From contig JAWQEG010001220.1 of the NCBI GenBank assembly GCA_033782935.1, forward strand, positions 3,038,001-3,102,000: a stretch of 64,000 nt of DNA. Direction: 5' to 3'. The stretch is from Petrolisthes cinctipes. Taxonomy: Eukaryota; Arthropoda; Malacostraca; Decapoda; Porcellanidae. Positions within the stretch are counted from its first letter, which is position 1, and each line of letters opens with the position of its first letter. The notes below the pieces were generated by a model. It was not told where the DNA came from, did no database searches, and saw only the letters and a program-made list of their open reading frames with translations. Positions 36,101 to 50,300 of the stretch are shown here, piece after piece. Position numbers and translations under genes: made by a program.

Positions 36101-36984
36101 GCCTACTCCGTGTTAGAGTATTTTCAAAATACATGCTCAAAACATATTGAAAATCGATCTTTTAGGTGCACAAAAGTCGATATGTGCATGCATCTTCAGT
36201 ACCCGTTTATATCTCAAATTCAGGCTCAAAACACCCGAAAATTCAATATTTTGGGGTCCCAAATGCAATCTGTACATGCCTACTCAGTGTTAGAGTGTTT
36301 TCAAATTACAGGCCCAAAACATGCTGAAAATCGATATTTTAGATGCCCAAAGTCAATATGTGCATGTATCTTCTGTAGCCGTTTATATCTCAAATTCAGG
36401 CTCAAAACACCCGAAAATTCAATATTTTGGGGTCCCAGAAGCAATCTGTACAGTGCTAGAATATTTTCAAAATATAGGCTATAAACATGCTAAAAATCGA
36501 CATTTTAGGTGCCAAAAAATCGATATCTCAAATTCAGTCCCAAAACACCCGAAAATTCGATATTTAGAGGTCCCAGAAGGTATCTGTACATGCCTACTCC
36601 GTGTTAGAGTAATTTCAAAATACAGGCCAAAAACATACTGAAAATCGATCTTTTAGGTGCCCAAAAGTCGATATGTGCATGCATCTTCTGTACCCGTTTA
36701 TATCTCAAATTCTGGCCCTAAACACCCAAAAATTCGATATTTTGGGGTCCCAAAAGCGATCTGTACATGCCTACTCCGTGATAGAGTATTTTCAAAATTC
36801 AGGCCCAAAACATTCTGAAAATCGATATTTTTGGTGCCCAAAGTCAATATGTGCATGTATCTTCTGTACTCGTTTATATCTCAAATTCAGGCTCAAAACA
36901 CCCAAAAATTCAATATTTTGGGGTCCCAAAAGCAATCTGTACAGTGCTAGAATATTTTCAAGATATAGGCTAAAAACATGCTAA
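32348..36984 (+). repeat. Block homologous to 37741-40756 (offset 5394 bp)
   Basis: 32348 to about 34860 matches 37741 to about 40255 at offset 5394 (5393 before the deleted base near 32650). Diagnostic shared variants are AAAAAGGCGATATC (32753 and 38147), CTTCAGGACCCG, CTCTGTGTTAG and CAGGCATAAAACATG. Beyond the 1631 bp repeat, 36601-36984 pairs with 40373-40756 (GTGATAGAG and AACATTCTG shared). The downstream copy contains one 1631 bp unit where this one has two. Confidence 0.86.
33195..36480 (+). repeat. Tandem duplication, period 1631 bp
   Basis: The unit has ten monomers: B2, C1, A1, B1, C1, A1, C1, A1, B1, C2 (314 + 501 + 325 + 491 bp). First-copy starts are 33339, 33653, 34154 and 34479; second-copy starts are 34970, 35284, 35785 and 36110. 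Shared markers are CTAAATATCGATC, CCAGATGCAATCTG, AGAGTGTTTTCAAATTAC and CTGTAGCCG. The first copy starts C2 through a long junction and the second through a short one. Confidence 0.9.
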
Positions 36985-37091
36985 AAATCGATCTTTTAGG
37001 TGCCAAAAAGTCGATATCTCAAATTCAGTCCCAAAACACCCGAAAATTCGATATTTAGGGGTCCCAGAAGCGATCTGTACATGCCTACTCC

Positions 37092-37740
37092 GTGTTAGAG
37101 TATTTTCAAAATACATGCTCAAAACATACTGAAAATCGATCTTTTAGGTGCACAAAAGTCGATATGTGTATGCATCTTCTGTACCCGTTTATATCTCAAA
37201 TTCAGGCTCAAAACACCCGAAAATTCAATATTTTGGGGTCCCAGAAGCAATCTGTACATGCCTACACAGTGCTAGAATATTTTCAAAATATAGGCTAAAA
37301 ACATGCTAAAAATCGACATTTTAGGTGCCAAAAAGTCGATATCTCAAATTCAGTCCCAAAACACCCGAAAATTCGATATTTAGGGGTCCCAGAAGCGATC
37401 TGTACATGCCTACTCCGTGTTAGAGTATTTTCAAAATTCAGGCCCAAAACATGCTGAAAATCGATATCTTTGGTGCCCAAAGTCAATATGTGCATGTATC
37501 TTCTGTACCCGTTTATATCTCAAATTCAGGCTCAAAACACCCGAAAATTCAATATTTTGGGGTCCCAGAAGCAATCTGTACATGCCTACACAGTGCTAGA
37601 ATATTTTCAAAATATAGGATAAAAACATGCTAAAAATCGACATTTTAGGTGCCAAAAAATCGATATCTCATATTCAGTCCCAAAACACCCGAAAATTCGA
37701 TATTTAGAGGTCCCAGAAGGTATCTGTACATGCCTACTCC
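37092..37740 (+). repeat. A-C and B-C dimers (325 and 324 bp)
   Basis: Starts are 37092 (A1, with CTTCTG in place of CTTCAG), 37269 (C2/C1 hybrid, CGACATT with AAAAAGTCG), 37417 (B2) and 37593 (C2). The A-C dimer is followed by a B-C dimer, as if a trimer pair had exchanged B. The B2 carries GATATCTTTGG, a variant that becomes frequent between 41.5 and 47.6 kb. Confidence 0.82.
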
Positions 37741-40700
37741 GTGTTAGAGTATTTTCAAAATACAGGCCAAAAACATACTGAAAATCGATCTTTTAGGTGC
37801 CCAAAAGTCGATATGTGCATGCATCTTCTGTATCCGTTTATATCTCAAATTCTGGCCCTAAACACCCGAAAATTCGATATTTTGAGGTCCCAGAAGCGAT
37901 CTGTACATGCCTACTCCGTGTTAGAGTATCTTAAAAATTCAGGCCAAAAACATGCTGAAAATCGATATTTTTGGTGCCCAAAGTCAATATGTGCATGTAT
38001 CTTCTGTACCCGTTTATATCTCAAATTCAGGCTCAAAACACCCAAAAATTCAATATTTTGGGGTCCCAGAAGCAATCTGTACAGTGCTAGAATATTTTCA
38101 AAATATAGGCTAAAAACATGCTAAAAATCGATCTTTTAGGTGCCAAAAAGGCGATATCTCAAATTCAGTCCCAAAACACCCGAAAATTCGATATTTAGGG
38201 GTCCCAGAAGCGATCTGTACATGCCTACTCCGTGTTAGAGTATTTTCAAAATACATGCTGAAAACATACTGAAAATCGATCTTTTAGGTGCACAAAAGTC
38301 GATATGTGCATGCATCTTCAGGACCCGTTTATATCTCAATTTCAGGCTCAAAACACCCGAAAATTCAATATTTTGGGGTCCCAGAAGCAATCTGTACATG
38401 CCTACTCTGTGTTAGAGTATTTTCAAAATACAGGCATAAAACATGCTGAAAATCGATATTTTAGATGCCCAAAGTCAATATGTGCATGTATCTTCTGTAC
38501 CCGTTTATATCTCAAATTCAGGCTCAAAACACCCGAAAATTCAATATTTTGGGGTCCCAGAAGCAATCTGTACATGCCTACACAGTGCTAGAATATTTTC
38601 AAAATATAGGCTAAAAACATGCTAAAAATCGACATTTTAGGTGCCAAAAAATCGATATCTCAAATTCAGTCCCAAAACACCCGAAAATTCGATATTTAGA
38701 GGTCCCAAAAGGTATCTGTACATGCCTACTCCGTGTTAGAGTATTTTCAAAATTCAGGCCCAAAACATGCTGAAAATCGATATTTTTGGTGCCCAAAGTC
38801 AATATGTGCATGTATCTTCTGTACCCTTTTATATCTCAAATTCAGGCTTAAAACACCCGAAAATTCAATATTTTGGGGTCCCAGAAGCAATCTGTACAGT
38901 GCTAGAAGATTTTCAAAATATAGGCTAAAAACATGCTAAATATCGATCTTTTAGGTGCCAAAAAGTCGATATCTCAAATTCAGTCCCAAAACACCCGAAA
39001 ATTCGATATTTAGGGGTCCCAGAAGCGATCTGTACATGCCTACTCCGTGTTAGAGTATTTTCAAAATACATGCTGAAAACATACTGAAAATCGATCTTTT
39101 AGGTGCACAAAAGTCGATATGTGCATGCATCTTCAGTACCCGTTTATATCTCAAATTCAGGCTCAAAACACCCGAAAATTCAATATTTTGGGGTCCCTGA
39201 TGCAATCTGTACATGCCTATTCAGTGTTAGAGTGTTTTCAAATTACAGGCCCAAAACATGCTGAAAATCGATATTTTAGATGCCCAAAGTCAATACGTGC
39301 ATGTATCTTCTGTACCCGTTTATATCTCAAATTCAGGCTCAAAACACCCGAAAATTCAATATTTTGGGGTCCCAGAAGCAATCTGTACATGCCTACTCAG
39401 TGCTAGAATATTTTCAAAATATAGGCTAAAAACATGCTAAATATCGATCTTTTAGGTGCCAAAAAGTCGATATCTCAAATTCAGTCCCAAAACACCCGAA
39501 AATTCGATATTTAGGGGTCCCAGAAGCGATCTGTACATGCCTACTCCGTGTTAGAGTATTTTCAAAATACATGCTCAAAACATACTGAAAATCGATCTTT
39601 TAGGTGCACAAAAGTCGATATGTGCATGCATCTTCAGTACCCGTTTATATCTCAAATTCAGGCTCAAAACACCCGAAAATTCAATATTTTGGGGTCCCAG
39701 ATGCAATCTGTACATGCCTACTCAGTGCTAGAATATTTTCAAAATATAGGCTAAAAACATGCTAAATATCGATCTTTTAGGTGCCAAAAAGTCGATATCT
39801 CAAATTCAGTCCCAAAACACCCGAAAATTCGATATTTAGGGGTCCCAGAAGCGATCTGTACATGCCTACTCCGTGTTAGAGTATTTTCAAAATACATGCT
39901 CAAAACATACTGAAAATCGATCTTTTAGGTGCACAAAAGTCGATATGTGCATGCATCTTCAGTACCCGTTTATATCTCAAATTCAGGCTCAAAACACCCG
40001 AAAATTCAATATTTTGGGGTCCCAAATGCAATCTGTACATGCCTACTCAGTGTTAGAGTGTTTTTAAATTACAGGCCCAAAACATGCTGAAAATCGATAT
40101 TTTAGATGCCCAAAGTCAATATGTGCATGTATCTTCTGTAGCCGTTTATATCTCAAATTCAGGCTCAAAACACCCGAAAATTCAATATTTTGGGGTCCCA
40201 GAAGCAATCTGTACATGCCTACTCAGTGCTAGAATATTTTCAAAATATAGGCTAAAAACATGCTAAAAATCGACATTTTAGGTGCCAAAAAATCGATATC
40301 TCAAATTCAGTCCCAAAACACCCGAAAATTCGATATTTAGAGGTCCCAGAAGGTATCTGTAAAGCCTACTCCGTGTTAGAGTAATTTCAAAATACAGGCC
40401 AAAAACATACTGAAAATCGATCTTTTAGGTGCCCAAAAGTCGATATGTGCATGCATCTTCTGTACCCGTTTATATCTCAAATTCTGGCCCTAAACACCCA
40501 AAAATTCGATATTTTGGGGTCCCAAAAGCGATCTGTACATGCCTACTCCGTGATAGAGTATTTTCAAAATTCAGGCCCAAAACATTCTGAAAATCGATAT
40601 TTTTGGTGCCCAAAGTCAATATGTGCATGTATCTTCTGTACTCTTTTATATCTCAAATTCAGGCTCAAAACACCCAAAAATTCAATGTTTTGGGGTCCCA

Positions 40701-40756
40701 GAAGCAATCTGTACAGTGCTAGAATATTTTCAAAATATAGGCTAAAAACATGCTAA
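37741..40756 (+). repeat. Downstream copy of the 32.3-37.0 kb block
   Basis: Starts are 37741 (A2), 38232 (A1), 38733 (B2), 39047 (A1), 39548 (A1), 39873 (A1) and 40373 (A2). The order matches the upstream block without the extra 1631 bp copy. Local changes include GTAAAGCC at 40360 (a base lost from GTACATGCC) and a full-length junction at 40220 where the upstream copy has the short form. Confidence 0.86.
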
Positions 40757-42719
40757 AAATCGATCTTTTAGGTGCCAAAAAGTCGATATCTCAAATTCAG
40801 TCCCAAAACACCCGAAAATTCGATATTTAGGGGTCCCAGAAGCGATCTGTACATGCCTACTCCGTGTTAGAGTATTTTCAAAATACATGCTCAAAACATA
40901 CTGAAAATCGATCTTTTAGGTGCACAAAAGTCGATATGTGTATGCATCTTCAGTACCCGTTTATATCTCAAATTCAGGCTCAAAACACCCGAAAATTCAA
41001 TATTTTGGGGTCCCAGAAGCAATCTGTACATGCCTACTCAGTGTTAGAGTATTTTCAAAATACAGGCCCAAAACATGCTGAAAATCGATATTTTAGATGC
41101 CCAAAGTCAATATGTGCATGTATCTTCTGTACCCGTTTATATCTCAAATTCAGGCTCAAAACACCCGAAAATTCAATATTTTGGGGTCCCAGAAGCAATC
41201 TGTACATGCCTACACAGTGCTAGAATATTTTCAAAATATAGGCTAAAAACATGCTAAAAATCGACATTTTAGTTGCCAAAAAATCGATATCTCAAATTCA
41301 GTCCCAAAACACCCGAAAACTCGATATTTAGAGGTCCCAGAAGGTATCTGTACATGCCTACTCCGTGTTAGAGTATTTTCATAATACAGGCCAAAAACAT
41401 ACTGAAAATCGATCTTTTAGGTGCCCAAAAGTCGATATGTGCATGCATCTTCTGTACCCGTTTATATCTCAAATTCTGGCCCTAAACACCCGAAAATTCG
41501 ATATTTTGGGGTCCCAGAAGCGATCTGTACATGCCTACTCCGTGTTAGAGTATTTTCAAAATTCAGGCCCAAAACATGCTGAAAATCGATATCTTTGGTG
41601 CCCAAAGTCAATATGTGCATGTATCTTCTGTACCCGTTTATATCTCAAATTCAGGCTCAAAACACCCGAAAATTCAATATTTTGGGGTCCCAGAAGCAAT
41701 CTGTACATGCCTACACAGTGCTAGAATATTTTCAAAATATAGGATAAAAACATGCTAAAAATCGACATTTTAGGTGCCAAAAAATCGATATCTCAAATTC
41801 AGTCCCAAACCACCCGAAAACTCGATATTTAGAGGTCCCAGAAGGTATCTGTACATGCCTACTCCGTGTTAGAGTATTTTCATAATACAGGCCAAAAACA
41901 TACTGAAAATCGATCTTTTAGGTGCCCAAAAGTCGATATGTGCATGCATCTTCTGTACCCGTTTATATCTCAAATTCTGGCCCTAAACACCCGAAAATTC
42001 GATATTTTGGGGTCCCAGAAGCGATCTGTACATGCCTACTCCGTGTTAGAGTATTTTCAAAATTCAGGCCCAAAACATGCTGAAAATCGATATCTTTGGT
42101 GCCCAAAGTCAATATGTGCATGTATCTTCTGTACCCGTTTATATCTCAAATTCAGGCTCAAAACACCCGAAAATTCAATATTTTGGGGTCCCAGAAGCAA
42201 TCTGTACATGCCTACTCAGTGCTAGAATATTTTCAAAATATAGGCTAAAAACATGCTAAAAATCGACATTTTAGGTGCCAAAAAATCGATATCTCAAATT
42301 CAGTCCCAAAACACCCGAAAATTCGATATTTAGAGGTCCCAGAAGCGATCTCTACATGCCTACTCCATGTTAGAGTATTTTCAAAATACATGCTCAAAAC
42401 ATACTGAAAATCGATCTTTTAGGTGCACAAAAGTCGATATGTGCATGCATCTTCAGTACCCGTTTATATCTCAAATTCATGCTCAAAACACCCGAAAATT
42501 CAATATTTTTGGGTCCCAAAAGCAATCTGTACATGCTTACTCAGTGTTAGAGTATTTTCAAAATACAGGCCCAAAACATGCTGAAAATCGATATTTTTGG
42601 TGCCCAAAGTCAATATGTGCATGTATCTTCTGTACCCGTTTATATCTCAAATTCAGGCTCAAAACACCCGAAAATTCAATATTTTGGGGTCCCAGAAGCA
42701 ATCTGTACATGCCTACACA
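40757..42719 (+). repeat. Run of 501 bp trimers
   Basis: A starts at 40864, 41365, 41866 and 42367 are each 501 bp apart. The 41365 and 41866 trimers share CATAATACAGG and GATATCTTTGG. The 42367 A1 begins with CCATGTTAG and the preceding C2 ends GCGATCTCTACATG, two markers that recur at 44689, 45190 and 47316. Confidence 0.87.
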
Positions 42720-45700
42720 GTGCTAGAATATTTTCAAAATATAGGCTAAAAACATGCTAAAAATCGACATTTTAGGTGCCAAAAAATCGATATCTCAAAT
42801 TCAGTCCCAAAACACCCGAAAACTCGATATTTAGAGGTCCCAGAAGGTATCTGTACATGCCTACTCCGTGTTAGAGTATTTTCATAATACAGGCCAAAAA
42901 CATACTGAAAATCGATCTTTTAGGTGCCCAAAAGTCGATATGTGCATGCATCTTCTGTACCCGTTTATATCTCAAATTCTGGCCCTAAACACCCGAAAAT
43001 TCGATATTTTGGGGTCCCAGAAGCGATCTGTACATGCCTACTCCGTGTTAGAGTATTTTCAAAATTCAGGCCCAAAACATGCTGAAAATCGATATCTTTG
43101 GTGCCCAAAGTCAATATGTGCATGTATCTTCTGTACCCGTTTATATCTCAAATTCAGGCTCAAAACACCCGAAAATTCAATATTTTGGGGTCCCAGAAGC
43201 AATCTGTACATGCCTACACAGTGCTAGAATATTTTCAAAATATAGGCTAAAAACATGATAAAAATCGACATTTTAGGTGCCAAAAAATCGATATCACAAA
43301 TTCAGTCCCAAAACACCCGAAAATTCGATATTTAGAGGTCCCAAAAGGTATCTGTACATGCCTACTCCGTGTTAGAGTATTTTCAAAATTCAGGCCCAAA
43401 ACATGCTGAAAATCGATATTTTTGGTGCCCAAAGTCAATATGTATCTTCTGTACCCGTTTATATCTCAAATTCAGGCTCAAAACACCCGAAAATTCAATA
43501 TTTTGGGGTCCCAGAAGCAATCTGTACATGCCTACACAGTGCTAGAATATTTTCAAAATATAGGCTAAAAACATGCTAAAAATCGACATTTTAGTTGCCA
43601 AAAAATCGATATCTCAAATTCAGTCCCAAAACACCCGAAAACTCGATATTTAGAGGTCCCAGAAGGTATCTGTACATGCCTACTCCGTGTTAGAGTATTT
43701 TCATAATACAGGCCAAAAACATACTGAAAATCGATCTTTTAGGTGCCCAAAAGTCGATATGTGCATGCATCTTCTGTACCCGTTTATATCTCAAATTCTG
43801 GCCCTAAACACCCGAAAATTCGATATTTTGGGGTCCCAGAAGCGATCTGTACATGCCTACTCCGTGTTAGAGTATTTTCAAAATTCAGGCCCAAAACATG
43901 CTGAAAATCGATATCTTTGGTGCCCAAAGTCAATATGTGCATGTATCTTCTGTACCCGTTTATATCTCAAATTCAGGCTCAAAACACCCGAAAATTCAAT
44001 ATTTTGGGTTCCCAGAAGCAATCTGTACATGCCTACACAGTGCTAGAATATTTTAAAAATATAGGCTAAAAACATGCTAAAAATCGACATTTTAGGTGCC
44101 AAAAAATCGATATCTCAAATTCAGTCCCAAAACACCCGAAAATTCGATATTTAGAGGTCCCAGAAGGTATCTGTACATGCCTACTCCGTGTTAGAGTATT
44201 TTCAAAATACAGGCCAAAAACATACTGAAAATCGATCTTTTAGGTGCCCAAGAGTCGATATGTGCATGCATCTTCTGTACCCGTTTATATCTCAAATTCT
44301 GGCCCTAAACACCCGAAAATTCGATATTTTGGGGTCCCAGAAGCGATCTGTACATGCCTACTCCGTGTTAGAGTATTTTCAAAATTAAGGCCCAAAACAT
44401 GCTGAAAATCGATATTTTTGGTGCCCAAAGTCAATATGTGCATGTATCTTCTGTACCCTTTTATATCTCAAATTCAGGCTCAAAACACCCGAAAATTCAA
44501 TATTTTGGGGTCCCAGAAGCAATCTGTACATGCCTACTCAGTGCTAGAATATTTTCAAAATATAGGTTAAAAACATGCTAAAAATCGATCTTTTAGGTGC
44601 CAAAAAGTCGATATCTCAAATTCAGTCCCAAAACACCCGAAAATTCGATATTTAGGGGTCCCAGAAGCGATCTCTACATGCCTACTCCATGTTAGAGTAT
44701 TTTCAAAATACATGCTCAAAACATACTGAAAATCGATCTTTTAGGTGCACAAAAGTCGATATGTGCATGCATCTTCAGTACCCGTGTATATCTCAAATTC
44801 AGGCTCAAAACACCCGAAAATTCAATATTTTGGGGTCCCAGAAGCAATCTGTACATGCTTACTCAGTGTTAGAGTATTTTCAAAATACAGGCCCAAAACA
44901 TGCTGAAAATCGATATTTTTGGTGCCCAAAGTCAATATGTGCATGTATCTTCTGTACCCGTTTATATCTCAAATTCAGGCTCAAAACACCCGAAAATTCA
45001 ATATTTTGGTTTCCCAGAAGCAATCTGTACATGCCTACACAGTGCTAGAATATTTTCAAAATATAGGCTAAAAACATGCTAAAAATCGACATTTTAGGTG
45101 CCAAAAAATCGATATCTCAAATTCAGTCCCAAAACACCCGAAAACTCGATATTTAGAGGTCCCAGAAGCGATCTCTACATGCCTACTCCATGTTAGAGTA
45201 TTTTCAAAATACATGCTCAAAACATACTGAAAATCGATCTTTTAGGTGCACAAAAGTCGATATGTGCATGCATCTTCAGTACCCGTTTATATCTCAAATT
45301 CAGGCTCAAAACACCCGAAAATTCAATATTTTGGGGTCCTAGAAGCAATCTGTACAGTGCTAGAATATTTTCAAAATATAGGCTAAAAACATGCTAAAAA
45401 TCGACATTTTAGGTGCCAAAAAATCGATATCTCAAATTCAGTCCCAAAACACCCGAAAACTCGATATTTAGAGGTCCCAGAAGGTATCTGTACATGCCTA
45501 CTCCGTGTTAGAGCATTTTCATAATACAGGCCAAAAACATACTGAAAATCGATCTTTTAGGTGCACAAAAGTCGATATGTGCATGCATCTTCTGTACCCG
45601 TTTATATCTCAAATTCTGGCCCTAAACACCCGAAAATTCGATATTTTGGGGTCCCAGAAGCGATCTGTACATGCCTACTCCGTGTTAGAGTATTTTCAAA

Positions 45701-47165
45701 ATTCAGGCCCAAAACATGCTGAAAATCGATATCTTTCGTGCCCAAAGTCAATATGTGCATGTATCTTCTGTACCCGTTTATATCTCAAATTCAGGCTCAA
45801 AACACCCGAAAATTCAATATTTTGGGGTCCCAGAAGCAATCTGTACATGCCTACACAGTGCTAGAATATTTTCAAAATATAGGCTAAAAACATGATAAAA
45901 ATCGACATTTTAGGTGCCAAAAAATCGATATCACAAATTCAGTCCCAAAACACCCGAAAATTCGATATTTAGAGGTCCCAAAAGGTATCTGTACATGCCT
46001 ACTCCGTGTTAGAGTATTTTCAAAATTCAGGCCCAAAACATGCTGAAAATCGATATTTTTGGTGCCCAAAGTCAATATATATCTTCTGTACCCGTTTATA
46101 TCTCAAATTCAGGCTCAAAACACCCGAAAATTCAATATTTTGGGGTCCCAGAAGCAATCTGTACATGCCTACACAGTGCTAGAATATTTTCAAAATATAG
46201 GCTAAAAACATGCTAAAAATCGACATTTTAGTTGCCAAAAAATCGATATCTCAAATTCAGTCCCAAAACACCCGAAAACTCGATATTTAGAGGTCCCAGA
46301 AGGTATCTGTACATGCCTACTCCGTGTTAGAGTATTTTCATAATACAGGCCAAAAACATACTGAAAATCGATCTTTTAGGTGCCCAAAAGTCGATATGTG
46401 CATGCATCTTCTGTACCCGTTTATATCTCAAATTCTGGCCCTAAACACCTGAAAATTCGATATTTTGGGGTCCCAGAAGCGATCTGTACATGCCTACTCC
46501 GTGTTAGAGTATTTTCAAAATTCAGGCCCAAAACATGCTGAAAATCGATATCTTTGGTGCCCAAAGTCAATATGTGCATGTATCTTCTGTACCCGTTTAT
46601 ATCTCAAATTCAGGCTCAAAACACCCGAAAATTCAATATTTTGGGGTCCCAGAAGCAATCTGTACATGCCTACACAGTGCTAGAATATTTTAAAAATATA
46701 GGCTAAAAACATGCTAAAAATCGACATTTTAGGTGCCAAAAAATCGATATCTCAAATTCAGTCCCAAAACACCCGAAAATTCGATATTTAGAGGTCCCAG
46801 AAGGTATCTGTACATGCCTACTCCGTGTTAGAGTATTTTCAAAATACAGGCCAAAAACATACTGAAAATCGATCTTTTAGGTGCCCAAAAGTCGATATGT
46901 GCATGCATCTTCTGTACCCGTTTATATCTCAAATTCTGGCCCTAAACACCCGAAAATTCGATATTTTGGGGTCCCAGAAGCGATCTGTACATGCCTACTC
47001 CGTGTTAGAGTATTTTCAAAATTCAGGCCCAAAACATGCTGAAAATCGATATTTTTGGTGCCCAAAGTCAATATGTGCATGTATCTTCTGTACCCGTTTA
47101 TATCTCAAATTCAGGCTCAAAACACCCGAAAATTCAATATTTTGGGGTCCCAGAAGCAATCTGTA
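42720..47165 (+). repeat. Duplication at offset 2637 bp
   Basis: 42720 to about 44530 matches 45357 to about 47165; beyond the following 10 bp junction difference, about 44540-44870 matches 47165-47490 at offset 2627. The 2637 bp period comprises blocks of 501, 318, 501, 501, 501 and 315 bp (starts 42868, 43369, 43687, 44188, 44689, 45190, 45505). Shared markers are CATGATAAAAATCG, TATCACAAATTC, a 6 bp loss in the B core (43437-43445 and 46073-46082), CATAATAC and TTTTAAAAATATAGG. Confidence 0.88.
43369..43538 (+). repeat. B monomer with private 6 bp deletion (170 bp)
   Basis: The B core reads GTCAATATGTATCTTC, lacking six bases of the usual GTCAATATGTGCATGTATCTTC. The ATGT direct repeat flanking the lost segment suggests slippage. 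The duplicate at 46006 onward reads CAATATATATC, one further substitution. It follows a C2 directly, giving a B-C dimer of 318 bp. Confidence 0.87.
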
Positions 47166-47315
47166 CAGTGCTAGAATATTTTCAAAATATAGGCTAAAAA
47201 CATGCTAAAAATCGATCTTTTAGGTGCCAAAAAGTCGATATCTCAAATTCAGTCCCAAAACACCCGAAAATTCGATATTTAGGGGTCCCAGAAGCGATCT
47301 CTACATGCCTACTCC

Positions 47316-50300
47316 ATGTTAGAGTATTTTCAAAATACATGCTCAAAACATACTGAAAATCGATCTTTTAGGTGCACAAAAGTCGATATGTGCATGCATC
47401 TTCAGTACCCGTTTATATCTCAAATTCAGGCTCAAAACACCCGAAAATTCAATATTTTGGGGTCCCAGAAGCAATCTGTACATGCCTACTCCGTGTTAGA
47501 GTATTTTCAAAATTCAGGCCCAAAACATGCTGAAAATCGATATCTTTGGTGCCCAAAGTCAATATGTGCATGTATCTTCTGTACCCGTTTATATCTCAAA
47601 TTCAGGCTCAAAACACCCGAAAATTCAATATTTTGGGGTCCCAGAAGCAATCTGTACATGCCTACACAGTGCTAGAATATTTTCAAAATATAGGCTAAAA
47701 ACATGCTAAAAATCGACATTTTAGGTGCCAAAAAATCGATATCTCAAATTCAGTCCCAAAACACCCGAAAATTCGATATTTAGAGGTCCCAGAAGGTATC
47801 TGTACATGCCTACTCCGTGTTAGAGTATTTTCAAAATACAGGCCAAAAACATACTGAAAATCTATCTTTTAGGTGCCCAAAAGTCGATATGTGCATGCAT
47901 CTTCTGTACCCTTATATATCTCAAATTCTGGCCCTAAACACCCGAAAATTCGATATTTTGGGGTCCCAGAAGCGATCTGTACATGCCTACTCCGTGTTAG
48001 AGTATTTTCAAAATTCAGGCCCAAAACATGCTGAAAATCGATATTTTTGGTGCCCAAAGTCAATATGTGCATGTATCTTCTGTACCCGTTTATATCTCAA
48101 ATTCAGGCTCAAAACACCCGAAAATTCAATATTTTGGGGTCCCAGAAGCAATCTGTACATGCCTACTCAGTGCTAGAATATTTTCAAAATATAGGCTAAA
48201 AACATGCTAAAACTCGATCTTTTAGGTGCCAAAAAGTCGATATCTCAAATTCAGTCCCAAAACACCCGAAAATTCGATATTTACAGGTCCCAGAAGGTAT
48301 CTGTACATGCCTACTCCGTGTTAGAGTATTTTCAAAATACAGGCCAAAAACATACTGAAAATCGATCTTTTAGATGCCCAAAAGTCGATAAGTGCATGCA
48401 TCTTCTGTACCCGTTTATACCTCAAATTCTGGCCCTAAACACCCGAAAATTCGATATTTTGGGGTCCCAGAAGCGATCTGAACATGCCTACTCCGTGTTA
48501 GAGTATTTTCAAAATTCAGGCCCAAAACATGCAGAAAAACGATATTTTAGATGCCCAAAGTCAATATGTGCATGTATCTTCTGTACCCGTTTATATCTCA
48601 AATTCAGTCTCAAAACACCCGAAAATTCAATATTTTGGGGTCCCAGAAGCAATCTGTACAGTGCTAGAATATTTTCAAAATATAGGCAAAAAACATGCTA
48701 AAAATCGATCTTTTAGGTGCCAAAAAGTCGATATCTCAAATTCAGTCCCAAAACACCCGAAAATTCGATATTTAGGGGTCCCAGAAGCGATCTGTACATG
48801 CCTACTCCGTGTTAGAGTATTTTCAAAATACATGCTCAAAACATACTGAAAATCGATCTTTTAGGTGCACAAAAGTCGATATGTGCATGCATCTTCAGTA
48901 CCCGTTTATATCTCAAATTCAGGCTAAAAACACCCGAAAATTCAATATTTTGGGGTCCCAGAAGCAATCTGTACATGCCTACTCAGTGTTAGAGTATTTT
49001 CAAAATAGAGGCCCAAAACATGCTGAAAATCGATATTTTTGATGCCCAAAGTCAATATGTGCATGTATCTTCTGTACCCGTTTATATCTCAAATTCAGGC
49101 TCAAAACACCCGAAAATTCAATATTTTGGGGTCCCAGAAGCAATCTGTACATGCCTACACAGTGCTAGAATATTTTCAAAATATAGGATAAAAACATGCT
49201 AAAAATCGACATTTTAGGTGCCAAAAAATCGATATCTCAAATTCAGTCCCAAAACACCCGAAAATTCGATATTTAGGGGTCCCAGAAGCGATCTGTACAT
49301 GCCTACTCCGTGTTAGAGTATTTTCAAAATACATGCTCAAAACATACTGAAAATCGATCTTTTAGGTGCACAAAAGTCGATATGTGCATGCATCTTCAGT
49401 ACCCGTTTATATCTCAAATTCAGGCTCAAAACACCCGAAAATTCAATATTTTGGGGTCCCAGAAGCAATCCGTACATGCCTACTCCGTGTTAGAGTATTT
49501 TCAAAATTCAGGCCCAAAACATGCTGAAAATCGATATTTTAGATGCCCAAAGTCAATATGTGCATGTATCTTCTGTACCCGTTTATATCTCAAATTCAGG
49601 CTCAAAACACCCGAAAATTCAATATTTTGGGGTCCAAGAAGCAATCTGTACAGTGCTAGAATATTTTCAAAATATAGGCTAAAAACATGCTAAAAATCGA
49701 TCTTTTAGGTGCCAAAAAGTCGATATCTCAAATTCAGTCCCAAAACACCCGAAAATTCGATATTTAGGGGTCCCAGAAGCGATCTGTACATGCCTATTCC
49801 GTGTTAGAGTATTTTCAAAATACATGCTCAAAACATTCTGAAAATCGATCTTTTAGGTGCACAAAAGTCGATATGTGCATGCATCTTCAGTACCCGTTTA
49901 TATCTCAAATTCAGGCTCAAAACACCCGAAAATTCAATATTTTGGGGTCCCAGAAGCAATCTGTACATGCCTACTCAGTGTTAGAGTATTTTCAAAATAC
50001 AGGCCCAAAAACATGCTGAAAATCGATATTTTAGATGCCCAAAGTCAATATGTGCATGTATCTTATGTACCCGTTTATATCTCAAATTCAGGCTCAAAAC
50101 ACCCGAAAATTCAATATTTTGGGGTCCCAGAAGCAATCTGTACATGCCTACACAGTGCTAGAATATTTTCAAAATATATGATAAAAACATGCTAAAAATC
50201 GACATTTTAGATGCCAAAAAATCGATATCTCAAATTCAGTCCCAAAACACCCGAAAATTCGATATTTAGAGGTCCCAAAAGGTATCTGTACATGCCTACT

